Positions 10,401 through 18,360 of a stretch of DNA of 64,000 bases are shown here, one piece after another. The notes below the pieces were generated by a model, which was not told where the DNA came from, made no database searches, and saw only the letters and a program-made list of their open reading frames with translations. Position 1 is the first letter of the stretch; every line of letters begins with the position of its first letter. The position numbers were made by a program, and so were the translations under genes. This DNA comes from Photorhabdus sp. CRCIA-P01 (GTDB lineage Bacteria; Pseudomonadota; Gammaproteobacteria; Enterobacterales; Enterobacteriaceae), in NCBI RefSeq assembly GCF_003545805.1, contig NZ_NMQR01000018.1:20823-84822 (forward strand), written 5' to 3'.

Positions 10401-11849
10401 AGTGCGCAAGAACGTAAAGATCGCGCGGAACAGGAAGAGTTGAATCAATTACATTTAAAAGATTTAGCGATTTTCACTATTGCATTGCAGAAAGATGCTG
10501 TCGCAATTGCTGAAAAAGGAAAAGAGGCATTATTAAAAAGTCAGCAGACATTACAACAGCGGATTGATCATTATAAGGCGCTTTATGATGAAAACATTTC
10601 TACGGATGAAACCAATGCGCTGAATTTACAAGGTACGGCAAAAATTATTTCTTCTGTTGAGGAAGGAATGTTAACCGCCGCTGGCGCCGCTTCGCTGATA
10701 CCTAGTATTGCGGGAACATCATTTGGTGGACAGCGATGGCATATGCCGCTTGTTTGTTCCGCGGGTATTACACGTACTGCATCATTAATTATGCAAATGG
10801 CGAGTGATACGTTGAGTGTTAAAGCAGGTTATAACCGGCGACGTGAAGAGTGGGAGATTCAATATAAACAGGCGGAAAGTGAACTGGAAATGTTGAAAAA
10901 ACAGCTTGAACAACAAGAGGCACAAATCTCCGCCGCAAATACGACGCTACAGCAATCTCAGGCACAACTGCAAAAAGAGCAAGATATGTATCAATTTTTT
11001 ACTGTGACCAGAGTAACGAAATCTTCTCTTTATCAATGGTTGAATGATCAGATGATGTCATTATATCGTCAGGCTTACGATGCAGTGCTTTCGTTATGTT
11101 TAAATGCACAAGCATGCTGGCAATATGAAATGGGGGATTTTGCCACACAATTCATTGTGCAAAATGGTTGGGACGATAACCATAATGGTTTATTGGTAGG
11201 TGAAAAGATTAAATTGAATCTACTGAAAATGGAATCAGCTTATTTGAATCGTAATGAACGTCGCTTAGAGTTGACTAAAACGATCTCGTTAAAAAATTTA
11301 TTATCTGGTACTAAAAAATGGGCAGAGATTCAATCTGAACTTAAAACCGGTGAAGGAATGACATTTATACTGAATGAAAAATTATTTGATCAAGATTATG
11401 CCGGGCATTATTTACGTCAAATCACTTCTGTATCGGTCACGCTGCCGACATTAATGGGTCCTTATCAGGATATTAAAGCGACTTTAACTCAGACGAAAAG
11501 TTATACGTTGAAAACGCCGGATATTAATGGCGTGAAATATTTACTGTCAAATAAGGAGGGCGATAATAAGCAAATTGTCACGAATTTGAGAGCGAGTCAA
11601 CAAATCGCACTTTCATCAGGTATTAATGATAGCGGTACATTTAATCTTAATTTCGGTGATGATCGTTATTTACCTTTTGAAGGAACCGGGGCGGTTTCTG
11701 ATTGGAAACTCACCTTCCCATCAGCGGCAACAGACAGTATACAACGAGATATTCTGGATAATTTAACCGATATTATTTTGCATGTACGTTATACCGCGAA
11801 AGATGGCGGTGAGGGATTTTCCAATCAGGTAAAAGAACTACTTAAATAA
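7431..11849 (+). CDS. tccB: TccB-like insecticidal toxin complex subunit (C-terminal part of TcA)
   Basis: The protein has 1472 residues, similar to TccB. It starts with the ABC-toxin N-terminal region of split TcA proteins (SSVQQYINGIMLNMESGYD, then YNIWAGFQQLWNYPENYI). A neuraminidase-like/beta-rich region follows, then a long coiled coil in the last third (KQAESELEMLKKQLEQQEAQ and on) next to a small-residue hydrophobic stretch (MLTAAGAASLIPSIAG) that should be the pore channel tip. The C-terminal ~250 residues are the TcB-binding domain. A good ribosome site (GAGG) precedes the ATG. It forms an operon with the tccA-like gene. No TcB or TcC gene is present here, so full activity would need cocktail subunits encoded elsewhere. 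Confidence 0.9.
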   Translation: MKNIVSKKLAENIRDGLVSYYLGHIAKTANVPDLKTPDDLYQYLLIDNQVSSQVNTSVAAQAISSVQQYINGIMLNMESGYDYQHEDKVEKWNDVLSQYNIWAGFQQLWNYPENYISPILRQNKTSDFKELEDNLNKGKLSDEVVQEVILNYLNKFEEISNLELMSGYISTTKELAPAQAEYYFIGKMNITPGQYYWRSLNMANRNMQDIINPTAWKEWEKIGIPATGEIIKIRPVVIDGRLHIVWLAHELDNNSEEKNHYSINLIYRKFNGEWSLPNKLRTFTGDKSKVNNDFELIALMDLRAEPVLVISAIYKTEKSNDNISEEDHHPYSCNLLFSKVPMPKVGDQLLDIYIYQQIKSNSTKDLAQYNMLSAYFGDAYKLVDKPVYQESGSHPGLATGKMTLFAEMGNGKLRLRGNNSLSIGKEIIKSVECNVDLKSKSSEKGKVNISLSGGAKENNGKITVSVAVTINDNGYAAGDYFYIMFNSSQSGYPELNVNFSEWGEKQGNAYHFTKEMEVPLSGLQEAKVFSSELNKSGGKLVASGDGAPKVDIDHSGYREADFCLWNTKNGSDNLLYSKGQLLNGSSIIPPVELDLNEINGNDSSVFLKLGYKKAGEDADLGYNYYEVKLSKTPYPNFLLAYDKKTQAQYLDITELQFKYRSIRLNTLFGKELIARANHSITDVLNWEAQHIKEPPIPGSDENNDSALNGANSIYFWELFFHVPYLVAYQLNASQQYQDAQNWLHYIFNPGGKNKNNGSPNYWNCSLLEVSRDSSVQLKGLQDPDAIAYAEPVHYKKAIFQMYVQNLIDFGDSFYRFLTNDGLNNAKLRYLQAQQLLGPRPDFDLVSHWLPVELADITSSKNNKLREFESNIIPDMFIDLPATKVGAHAAVDNAIFRVPLNNDLLRYWDILSSRFYNLRHNLTLDGKPLSLPLYATPVDPKNLLALLANGGSLLSAGSTGILNIPPYRFRALLPSVYHAVDTLSHFGDLLLSAQERKDRAEQEELNQLHLKDLAIFTIALQKDAVAIAEKGKEALLKSQQTLQQRIDHYKALYDENISTDETNALNLQGTAKIISSVEEGMLTAAGAASLIPSIAGTSFGGQRWHMPLVCSAGITRTASLIMQMASDTLSVKAGYNRRREEWEIQYKQAESELEMLKKQLEQQEAQISAANTTLQQSQAQLQKEQDMYQFFTVTRVTKSSLYQWLNDQMMSLYRQAYDAVLSLCLNAQACWQYEMGDFATQFIVQNGWDDNHNGLLVGEKIKLNLLKMESAYLNRNERRLELTKTISLKNLLSGTKKWAEIQSELKTGEGMTFILNEKLFDQDYAGHYLRQITSVSVTLPTLMGPYQDIKATLTQTKSYTLKTPDINGVKYLLSNKEGDNKQIVTNLRASQQIALSSGINDSGTFNLNFGDDRYLPFEGTGAVSDWKLTFPSAATDSIQRDILDNLTDIILHVRYTAKDGGEGFSNQVKELLK

Positions 11850-11895
11850 TATGTTTATTTGTCGCTGTTTTTGTATTTAATATTTAATCAGGAAT

Positions 11896-11924
11896 CTGGT
11901 AAATTTATTCCCATTATTTGCCAG
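11896..11924. terminator. Possible terminator hairpin after tccB
   Basis: A 9-base-pair stem with one G-U pair (CTGGTAAAT at 11896-11904 with ATTTGCCAG at 11916-11924) is followed by GTTCTTGCTGTTTT. It sits between the convergent tccB-like gene and the XRE antitoxin gene. The U-tract is weak. Confidence 0.45.
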
Positions 11925-11984
11925 GTTCTTGCTGTTTTAATTGGGGATGAAGCCATGATGGACAATATATTAAAAAGGGAATCA

Positions 11985-12251
11985 CTACCTATGCCGGATA
12001 TACACACCTGCATGAGCCATCATCGCAATCAGTTTATCCACACTGAAAAGCTGTATTTTCCCCCTGGCAAGCTCTGAAACACGGGGCTGGGTAACCCCTA
12101 GCATTCTGGCGGCTTCAGCTTGGGTAAATTCCCGTTTTGCAATCCATTCATTGAGCATATTCATTAGCTGCGCTCGGATCTTCATGTTTTCGGCTTGTTC
12201 CGGTGTATCACTGATCGCGTCCCATACGTTTTCAAAAGTCTGCATTCTCAT
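11985..12251 (-). CDS. XRE-family antitoxin (HTH_37 / HigA-like)
   Basis: The protein has 88 residues and one helix-turn-helix (FTQAEAARMLGVTQPRVSEL at about residues 42-61), followed by ARGKIQLFSVDKLIAMM. This is the pattern of the small XRE antitoxins that pair with phage Gp49/HigB-like toxins. In such operons the toxin lies just upstream and overlaps the antitoxin start. Here that position holds a broken toxin reading frame, so the antitoxin appears orphaned. It may still repress its own promoter or protect against a related toxin elsewhere. Confidence 0.8.
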   Translation of the reverse strand: MRMQTFENVWDAISDTPEQAENMKIRAQLMNMLNEWIAKREFTQAEAARMLGVTQPRVSELARGKIQLFSVDKLIAMMAHAGVYIRHR

Positions 12252-12375
12252 GATTTCCGTTCCTGTATAAGTGCTTTAAGCGTTTTCTGGCGAGCACTGC
12301 ATCCTGCTTACTGGTTGTCTGTTTTTTCTTTTGGAAGCAGTGCAGTACTTAAATTGCGAATTTGAATTCTAGCTT
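12232..12375 (-). pseudogene. Remnant of a Gp49/HigB-like toxin
   Basis: In one minus-strand frame the sequence reads KLEFKFAI, stop, VLHCFQKKKQTTSKQ, DAVLARKRLKHLYRNGN. This matches the C-terminal half of Gp49/HigB-family toxins (typically YVLHCFQKKTQKT, then a LA-K-R helix). A TAA replaces the codon where the family usually has Tyr, and no N-terminal half is visible in frame. The frame ends 20 bases inside the antitoxin gene, the overlap expected of an intact toxin-antitoxin pair. I read it as an inactivated toxin. Confidence 0.6.
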
Positions 12376-12463
12376 CAAGTTTTTTGGTTAAATCACCGTT
12401 AGAAATACCAGTTTCTTCCAGCTCTTTGGCAAAGTTAAGCATTTCGTTCAATTTAGTGTTCAT
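12308..12463 (-). CDS. Small hypothetical protein overlapping the toxin remnant
   Basis: A 51-residue open frame (starting MNTKLNEMLNFAKELEE) has a strong ribosome binding site (GAGGAGA, about 5 bases before the ATG). It overlaps the dead toxin frame in another register. The first ~35 residues are a charged amphipathic helix; the end (STALLPKEKTDNQ) is simply the toxin remnant read out of frame. It could be the start of a former upstream gene fused by deletion to the toxin remnant. I recognise no family. Confidence 0.4.
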   Translation of the reverse strand: MNTKLNEMLNFAKELEETGISNGDLTKKLEARIQIRNLSTALLPKEKTDNQ

Positions 12464-12551
12464 CTTTCTCCTCTACCAAAAGTCCTAGTTAGAGCATTTT
12501 TTTATCATCATACTTCAAAAGTTCTACGGCAATGTCTTTTTTTCATTATAC

Positions 12552-12571
12552 AGGCCACCACTTGGCGGCCT
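12552..12571. terminator. Possible terminator hairpin downstream of afuC
   Basis: AGGCCACC and GGCGGCCT form a short GC-rich imperfect hairpin between the afuC stop and the small ORF. On the minus strand it is followed by GTATAATGAAAAAAAG, so it lacks a proper U-tract. It may mark the end of the uhp-afu transcript. Confidence 0.35.
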
Positions 12572-12605
12572 CTTGATCGGAAAGTCAGGATTTTTTGCAA
12601 TCAAA

Positions 12606-13661
12606 TTAACTGCTGCTTTGTTCTGCCAAAATAAACATCCCAAACGGATGAATTTCCAGATAGTAATTATCGCCGACATTGGGTTGCAATTGGGTGGCGT
12701 TAATCTGTAATAACAGCGTTTGCCCTTGCCAATCTACGGTGACTTCATATTGTGGCCCCATGTAAGCCACATGGCTGATGGTGCAGCGTTGGCTGATATT
12801 TCCATCCCGGTTCAGGGTAATGGCTTCCGGTCTGACGCCTACCGTTACCGATTGTCGGTTGGTGGTAAAGTTTGCTGGTCGTGGCAGGCGATATTGGAAA
12901 ATCTCGACATAATCAGCACCTAAAGTCGCCGGGAAGATATTGGCATCTCCCATAAAACTTGCCATAAACTCAGATGCCGGCTGGCGATAGAGTGTTTGTG
13001 GCGTGCCAATTTGCATGATTTTACCTTTATTCATCACCAGTACCGCATCGGAAACGGCAAATGCTTCACTTTGATCATGAGTAACATATAGCGAGGTGAT
13101 ATTAAATTGTTGCTGTAATTCGCGGATTTTCTCGCGCATACTGCGGCGCAGATTGGCATCAAGGTTACTCAGCGGTTCATCGAAAAGTAAGACTTTTGGT
13201 TTGAGAATCAATGCGCGAGCGAGAGCGACACGCTGTTGTTGACCACCGGAGATTTGGTCTACATAACGATCTTCAAAGCCACCCAAATCCACCAGCTCCA
13301 GTGCTTCTTTAACCCGATCGCGTATCTCCGCTTTAGGCCGCCCTAGCATTTTCAGCCCGTAGCCAATATTTTCCCCTAGCGACATATGCGGGAACAGGGC
13401 GTAGGACTGAAATACCATGCAGATATCCCGTTGCTGGATAGAGCGATCCGTAACGTCTTCACCGTCAATGAAAATCTTACCTTCACTCGGTTTTTCCAGC
13501 CCGGCAACCAGACGCAATACGGTGGTTTTACCACAGCCGGATGGCCCTAACAGTGTGACCATATGTCCCTGTGGAATAGACAGCTCCAGATTATCGATCA
13601 CGGTGTTGCTACCGAACCGTTTGGTTACATTTTTCAGTTCGACAAAATTTTGTTGTGTCAT
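12606..13661 (-). CDS. afuC: Hexose-phosphate ABC transporter ATPase (AfuC)
   Basis: The protein has 351 residues. It carries Walker [10 protein letters not shown], the signature [14 protein letters not shown], Walker B VLLFDEP and an H-loop (YVTHDQSEA), followed by a C-terminal TOBE-like regulatory domain of about 110 residues, as in the FbpC/PotA-type importers. AfuC energises the AfuB permease. Older annotations call this family ferric-iron transporters, but work on AfuABC of Actinobacillus and Citrobacter showed hexose-6-phosphate uptake; the uhp-type regulators next door support that substrate. It lies 15 bases after afuB in the operon. Confidence 0.9.
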   Translation of the reverse strand: MTQQNFVELKNVTKRFGSNTVIDNLELSIPQGHMVTLLGPSGCGKTTVLRLVAGLEKPSEGKIFIDGEDVTDRSIQQRDICMVFQSYALFPHMSLGENIGYGLKMLGRPKAEIRDRVKEALELVDLGGFEDRYVDQISGGQQQRVALARALILKPKVLLFDEPLSNLDANLRRSMREKIRELQQQFNITSLYVTHDQSEAFAVSDAVLVMNKGKIMQIGTPQTLYRQPASEFMASFMGDANIFPATLGADYVEIFQYRLPRPANFTTNRQSVTVGVRPEAITLNRDGNISQRCTISHVAYMGPQYEVTVDWQGQTLLLQINATQLQPNVGDNYYLEIHPFGMFILAEQSSS

Positions 13662-13676
13662 ATCGTCACTCCGTGA

Positions 13677-15755
13677 TTACTGTGCATTTTTGGCTTTGGA
13701 ACGAGAGATCCGTGCTTCGCCAATCAGGTAGTCAAATAAGAAAATAATGGCCAGCATAACTACAATCAGGATCGAGCCATAAGCGATAGCAACCCCGTAT
13801 TCACCATCTTCCACTCGATTCAGAATATAAGAGGTTGCTACGCGGGTGTCTGGCGTCACCAGGAAGACAATGGCGCTGACGGTGGTAATCGCACGAACGA
13901 AGCTGTAGATCAGTGCGGATAAAATCGCCGGGCGCAGTAAGGGTAGCAGAACATGGAAGATGGTTTTCATCGACCCGGCGCGCAGGCTGAGTGAAGCTTC
14001 ATCCAGTGATTTATCAATTTGCCCAAGGCCGGCAATACCGGCACGGATACCTACCGGCACATTGCGCATGGTCATGGAGATAATGACGATGGCCGCGGTT
14101 CCGGTGAGATAAAAAGGTGAATCGTTGAAGGCCAGAATGTAGGAAACCCCGGCGACGGTACCCGGTACAGCAAAGCACAGCATGGTAGTGAATTCGATAG
14201 TTTTTTTACCGCGAAATTCCTGGCGTACAACAATGTAGGCAATTAGCAAACCAAGTATAGCGGTAATGGGGGCAGCGATACCGGCGTAGAGCAGGGTATC
14301 CAGTAATGATGGCCATGCGCCATCGTGCATACCTTGACCGAACAGTTTGATGAAGTTATCCAAGGTCAGTGTGTAATCCACTCCCCAGTTGACGGTGAAA
14401 CTGCCGTAGAAGATGCTGCCGTATAACAGAATGTTGAACACAACCCAGATAAATAGGATGGCACAGACGCCCCAAACCAGCGAAGTTGGCAACGGTTGTA
14501 CGTCACCACGGTAGGATTTGCCGGAAACCGTGACGTAGGAGCGTTTACCAATCCACATATACTGAACGCAGAATATCAGCAGAGAGAAAACCAGCAGCGA
14601 AGCGCCTAGCGTACTGGCTGCCTGATAATCAAGCTGGGAACCGGTGATATAAAAATAAATCTGGGTCGCCAGTACGTCAAAGCTACCGCCTAGTACCAGT
14701 GGGTTACTGAAATCCGCCAGCGACTGGACAATGACAATCAGGAAAGCGTTCGCCAGTGCCGGTTTCAACAGCGGAATAAAAACATGGAAGAAAGTTTGAT
14801 AGCGATTAGCGCGTAGAGTGTAAGCGGCTTCTTCCAATGAGGGGTGGATGGTTTTGATGGCGCCATCAAGGATCATAAATGCCATTGGTGTGAAAGCCAA
14901 AACTTGAGCCAGCCAGATCCCGGTAAAACCATATAGCCAGTTGGTATTGGTTAAACCAAACCAGGTTGCCATAAATTCAGTGATATAACCGGAACGACCC
15001 ATCATTAGGGTGACGCCTAAACCGACCACAAACGGCGGGGTGACGATGGGTAAGATAGAGAAGACCCGGCCAATAATGGCGGAACGTCGAGCGATTCTGG
15101 CGGTATAAATTGCCAGTACCAACCCGAAGAAAGTGCAACCTACACCAACCGCCAGAGAGAGTAGAATGGAGTTGATGATAACCTGAATAATATGTGCCTG
15201 CCCCAGGATCGATATAAAAGCCAATGGGGCAAACTGACCGGCATCATCCGTGAACATCGGAATAAAGATGGCAATACTCGGATAAAGGATAAATATACCG
15301 ATTAGGGCAATAACCGCGACCAATGAGCCGATAACAAAACTATCACCACCTAGCCACTCAAGGCGAGACAGGGCCAGAGTAATAATCGCGCCTAGCGAGA
15401 TAAACAGGAGAATCGTAGAGTAGCCCAGTCCACGACCGATAATGGCTGCACTGATAACCACAAACAGAGCGCATAATAAGGCATAACCAGCGTCAAAATA
15501 GTGGCGGTGAGGTTGATTGCGGTTTGCTGGTGTGAGTGGACGTAGTAGTAGCGCTGAGGGTAACAGGAACCACAGTAAGCTGATGTTTAATCCGTTCCAG
15601 CCATAGGCGGTGAGAAGTTCATCTTGAGTAGAGTCGAAAAGGCCGTAGTCCAGGCTCCATGATGGCAGAAGCGCGAAGGCCAGCCACATCAGGGCAATCC
15701 ACCAGAACACGGCATCCTGCTTCTGTCTGATAGGCAAGGTAAAAACGTGAGACAT
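13677..15755 (-). CDS. afuB: Fused permease of the hexose-phosphate ABC transporter (AfuB)
   Basis: The protein has 692 residues and contains two binding-protein-dependent permease domains in tandem, each with an EAA-type loop (SLEEAAYTLRANRYQTFFHV in the first half, SLDEASLSLRAGSMKTIFHV in the second). Multiple hydrophobic helices occur throughout, about twelve, with an N-terminal extra membrane region. The duplicated permease means one polypeptide can form the whole channel. It sits between afuA and afuC in the same orientation and is inferred to import hexose phosphates delivered by AfuA. Confidence 0.9.
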   Translation of the reverse strand: MSHVFTLPIRQKQDAVFWWIALMWLAFALLPSWSLDYGLFDSTQDELLTAYGWNGLNISLLWFLLPSALLLRPLTPANRNQPHRHYFDAGYALLCALFVVISAAIIGRGLGYSTILLFISLGAIITLALSRLEWLGGDSFVIGSLVAVIALIGIFILYPSIAIFIPMFTDDAGQFAPLAFISILGQAHIIQVIINSILLSLAVGVGCTFFGLVLAIYTARIARRSAIIGRVFSILPIVTPPFVVGLGVTLMMGRSGYITEFMATWFGLTNTNWLYGFTGIWLAQVLAFTPMAFMILDGAIKTIHPSLEEAAYTLRANRYQTFFHVFIPLLKPALANAFLIVIVQSLADFSNPLVLGGSFDVLATQIYFYITGSQLDYQAASTLGASLLVFSLLIFCVQYMWIGKRSYVTVSGKSYRGDVQPLPTSLVWGVCAILFIWVVFNILLYGSIFYGSFTVNWGVDYTLTLDNFIKLFGQGMHDGAWPSLLDTLLYAGIAAPITAILGLLIAYIVVRQEFRGKKTIEFTTMLCFAVPGTVAGVSYILAFNDSPFYLTGTAAIVIISMTMRNVPVGIRAGIAGLGQIDKSLDEASLSLRAGSMKTIFHVLLPLLRPAILSALIYSFVRAITTVSAIVFLVTPDTRVATSYILNRVEDGEYGVAIAYGSILIVVMLAIIFLFDYLIGEARISRSKAKNAQ

Positions 15756-15859
15756 AATTTCCCTCTGTTTTATTATTATTGTGAGATGGCAGCAGTAGGA
15801 AGCTATCCTCTAGGGCATTATTGGTGCGGGAAAAATAAGGCAGCCTGATGGATAGTTTC

Positions 15860-15884
15860 CAAGGGCGGAGGTGATCCGCCCTTG
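15860..15884 (-). promoter_or_regulatory. Intercistronic stem-loop between afuA and afuB
   Basis: A perfect 9-base-pair stem (CAAGGGCGG with CCGCCCTTG) with a 7-base loop lies 8 bases after the afuA stop. It has no U-tract. Stable stem-loops after binding-protein genes commonly protect the upstream mRNA and reduce downstream expression, giving more binding protein than permease; that role is inferred here. Confidence 0.6.
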
Positions 15885-15891
15885 ACTGACT

Positions 15892-16923
15892 TTATTTAGC
15901 CATTTTCACTTCTGTTACCCATTTGGTAATTAACTCTTTGCGTACATCATTGGCGCCATATTTATCCATGTCGTAATTGATCAGTTTCAGATCGGATAAT
16001 TTAAGTGCCAAAGGCGAAGCTTTCGCCTTGGTATTGGTCAGGATCTGGTAAGCTTTCCCTTTCTTCCAACTTAGTTCCTGTGCTTCTTTGGATAACACCC
16101 AGTCAACAAACAGTTTGGCGTTGTCCATATTGCGGGCATTTTTGATGATACTTACGCCGCCGATTTCATAACCGGTACTTTCACATGGCGCGATGAGTTT
16201 TAGTGGGGCGCCATTTTCTACTTCCAATGAGTAATCATGCAGGAAACCGATACCAATCGCGGATTCGCCACGGGCGGCATTTCGTGCCGGTGCAATGCCG
16301 GATTTAGTGTACTGAGAAATATTGACGTTCAGTTTTTTCAGGTAATCAAATGCCTGATCCTTGCCCCATAGCTGAACAAAAGTTGCTAACGCGGTGTAAG
16401 CGGTGCCTGAACTTTGAGGATCGGCAATCTGAATTTCGCCTTTATATATTGGTTTGGTGAGATCTTTCCAGCAGGTTGGAATTGGCAGATTTTTCTCTTT
16501 TAGACGTTCAGTGTTGACGCCATAGCCGAGAATGCCGACGTAAACGGCGGAGCTGTAGTTGCCTTTACGTTTGGCCGGGTCGCGGAACCGCGGCATGATT
16601 TGCGCCAGATTAGGGGATTTATAAGGTTCTAGCAGATCCATCTCTCCCGCCTGAGATTGTGGGTCCAGGGTGCCGCCGTACCAGACATCAGCTTGTGGGT
16701 TGCGTTTTTCGGCTTCAATTTTTGCCAGAGTACTGCCTGAACCGTTACGGACAAAAGTAGTTTTTACATTATATTTTTCACCGAATGCTCTGGTTTCAGC
16801 TTCACACAAGGCGTTAGTCGCGCTGCAATAAACGATCAAACGTCCGGCGGCCTGAGCACTGTGGGTAAATGCAGCAACGGCCAGACCGGCTGCGATAAGT
16901 GTAGAGAGAGGTTTCAGTTTCAT
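15892..16923 (-). CDS. afuA: Periplasmic hexose-phosphate-binding protein (AfuA)
   Basis: The protein has 343 residues from the ATG at 16923, which has AAGGA 7 bases upstream; a TTG seven codons earlier is less likely. A Sec signal peptide (MKLKPLSTLIAAGLAVAAF, ending ...SAQA) is followed by a periplasmic binding fold starting GRLIVYCSATNALCEAE. The iron-coordinating tyrosine pair of ferric-binding FbpA proteins is not evident, which agrees with the sugar-phosphate role shown for AfuA. It starts immediately after the uhpC stop, so sensor and importer genes share an operon. The substrate is inferred from the family and neighbours. Confidence 0.88.
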   Translation of the reverse strand: MKLKPLSTLIAAGLAVAAFTHSAQAAGRLIVYCSATNALCEAETRAFGEKYNVKTTFVRNGSGSTLAKIEAEKRNPQADVWYGGTLDPQSQAGEMDLLEPYKSPNLAQIMPRFRDPAKRKGNYSSAVYVGILGYGVNTERLKEKNLPIPTCWKDLTKPIYKGEIQIADPQSSGTAYTALATFVQLWGKDQAFDYLKKLNVNISQYTKSGIAPARNAARGESAIGIGFLHDYSLEVENGAPLKLIAPCESTGYEIGGVSIIKNARNMDNAKLFVDWVLSKEAQELSWKKGKAYQILTNTKAKASPLALKLSDLKLINYDMDKYGANDVRKELITKWVTEVKMAK

Positions 16924-16940
16924 TATTTTATCCTTAGTAT

Positions 16941-18272
16941 TCAAAGCTGCTTATTATTGGAAAGTAGTGAGGCTACCCCTGCCATATGTTCCCTTTTACC
17001 AACGTCTGCCATTAACAGTGGCATCAACAGCAAACCCATCATGGCGGCTGCGGCCGTGAGCAGGGCAAACATTCCTGACCAGCCATAGTGGGCAACTACC
17101 TGACTTAGTGGCCAGCCTGCGATTGCTGCGCCCAGATAGGCGTACAATCCTAGATAACCCGTGACCGTTCCGGCGGCTTGTTTATGGCAATATTCTGTTG
17201 CTGCCAGCCCAATCAGCATTTGCGGGCCAAATACAAAAAAACCGATACTGAAAAAACAGACTGCCAGCAGCGCGTAGTGATGAATGGGTGTGAGCCACAA
17301 TGCGGTGACAGCCATAAATAGTCCAAGCGCAAACAGGAGAATCATTGGGGCGCGTTGACCACGGAACAGTAAATCAGATCCCCAACCGGAAAACAGAGCA
17401 CCGGTTAAACCACCGAGTTCAAACAGCGAGAGTGTCGCATTGGCACTGAGCAGATTGGCGCCATGTGTTTCTGACAGCCACAGGTTTCCCCAATCGTTAA
17501 TCGCCATTCTGATGAGATAGATCAGAATGTAGGAGAATCCTAGCAGCCAGATAGTTCTGTTAGTTAAGATCGTATCTCGCAGTATTTGCATCATCGGCAT
17601 GGGTGGCGATAGCTGTTCGTGTCGAAGCTCCAATGAGTCCTGCCGCCACTGTCCCACACTGGGCAAACCGTGCTGTTGTGGTATGTCGCATAACTGATGG
17701 CAGAGCCAGATGCCTAATAGAATGCCGATAATTCCCGGCATCATCAGCGCTGTTTGCCAGCCATAAGTTGTTGCCAGAAAAGCGGACAACATCGGGACAG
17801 TGATGCCGACAATATTAATGGAGATATTCCAGTATCCCCACCAGAAACCCCGTTCATTGCGAGAGTACCAGTGTGTCAGCAATCTGGCGCAGGGGGGCCA
17901 TCCCCATCCTTGAAAGAAGCCGTTCAGTGTCCAGATGATCAGCAGTGCGGAAAATGATGAACAGAAAGCGAAGATAATGTTTAACACACCTGTCATCACT
18001 AATCCGGCACCCATAAACCAGCGATAGCCGGTGCGATCATGAAATACGCCGGAAATAAATTTTGAGCTGCCGTAGGCCAGATAGAACAGCGTGGTTATCC
18101 AGCCAATATGCCCTTTGTCCAGTCCCAGTTCCGACTGCATAACCGGCATGACAAAGTTGAAGCTTTTTCGTGTCAGATAAAATGCGGCATAGCCAATGAT
18201 CATGGAAATCAGCAAACGGCTGCGCCAACGGCGATAGTGTTGTGAAATCTGTTCCTGGCTGGTGGTTTGCAT
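16941..18272 (-). CDS. uhpC: UhpC-like sugar-phosphate sensor of the MFS superfamily
   Basis: The protein has 443 residues from the ATG at 18272, which has GGAGGA about 7 bases upstream. It has about twelve membrane helices. The N-terminal region RSRLLISMIIGYAAFYLTRK and FNFVMPVMQSELGL is that of the organophosphate:Pi antiporter family. UhpC is the non-transporting member that senses external glucose-6-phosphate and activates UhpB. A transporter (UhpT/GlpT-like) function cannot be excluded from sequence alone, but linkage to uhpA/uhpB favours the sensor. It lies directly before afuA. Confidence 0.8.
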   Translation of the reverse strand: MQTTSQEQISQHYRRWRSRLLISMIIGYAAFYLTRKSFNFVMPVMQSELGLDKGHIGWITTLFYLAYGSSKFISGVFHDRTGYRWFMGAGLVMTGVLNIIFAFCSSFSALLIIWTLNGFFQGWGWPPCARLLTHWYSRNERGFWWGYWNISINIVGITVPMLSAFLATTYGWQTALMMPGIIGILLGIWLCHQLCDIPQQHGLPSVGQWRQDSLELRHEQLSPPMPMMQILRDTILTNRTIWLLGFSYILIYLIRMAINDWGNLWLSETHGANLLSANATLSLFELGGLTGALFSGWGSDLLFRGQRAPMILLFALGLFMAVTALWLTPIHHYALLAVCFFSIGFFVFGPQMLIGLAATEYCHKQAAGTVTGYLGLYAYLGAAIAGWPLSQVVAHYGWSGMFALLTAAAAMMGLLLMPLLMADVGKREHMAGVASLLSNNKQL

Positions 18273-18360
18273 ACCCGACTCCTCCATGAAAGGAAAATAT
18301 AAAGAAAAATTAATGAAAATGGATGGGATAAGGTTTTAGGCAACTAGGAATAATGCTTAG

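Noticed and set aside
14366..14551. Open frames antisense to or out of frame with afuB, aga and hrpB genes
   Set aside because: They overlap genes with strong family features and good codon structure and are shadows of those genes.
16923..16944. TTG start of afuA seven codons upstream
   Set aside because: The ATG at 16923 has a well-spaced AAGGA and begins a standard signal peptide; the upstream codons contain that ribosome site.
16861..17088. Iron-uptake role for the afu genes
   Set aside because: The old family name suggests ferric uptake, but linkage to uhpABC-type genes and the lack of an obvious Tyr-pair iron site favour hexose phosphate.
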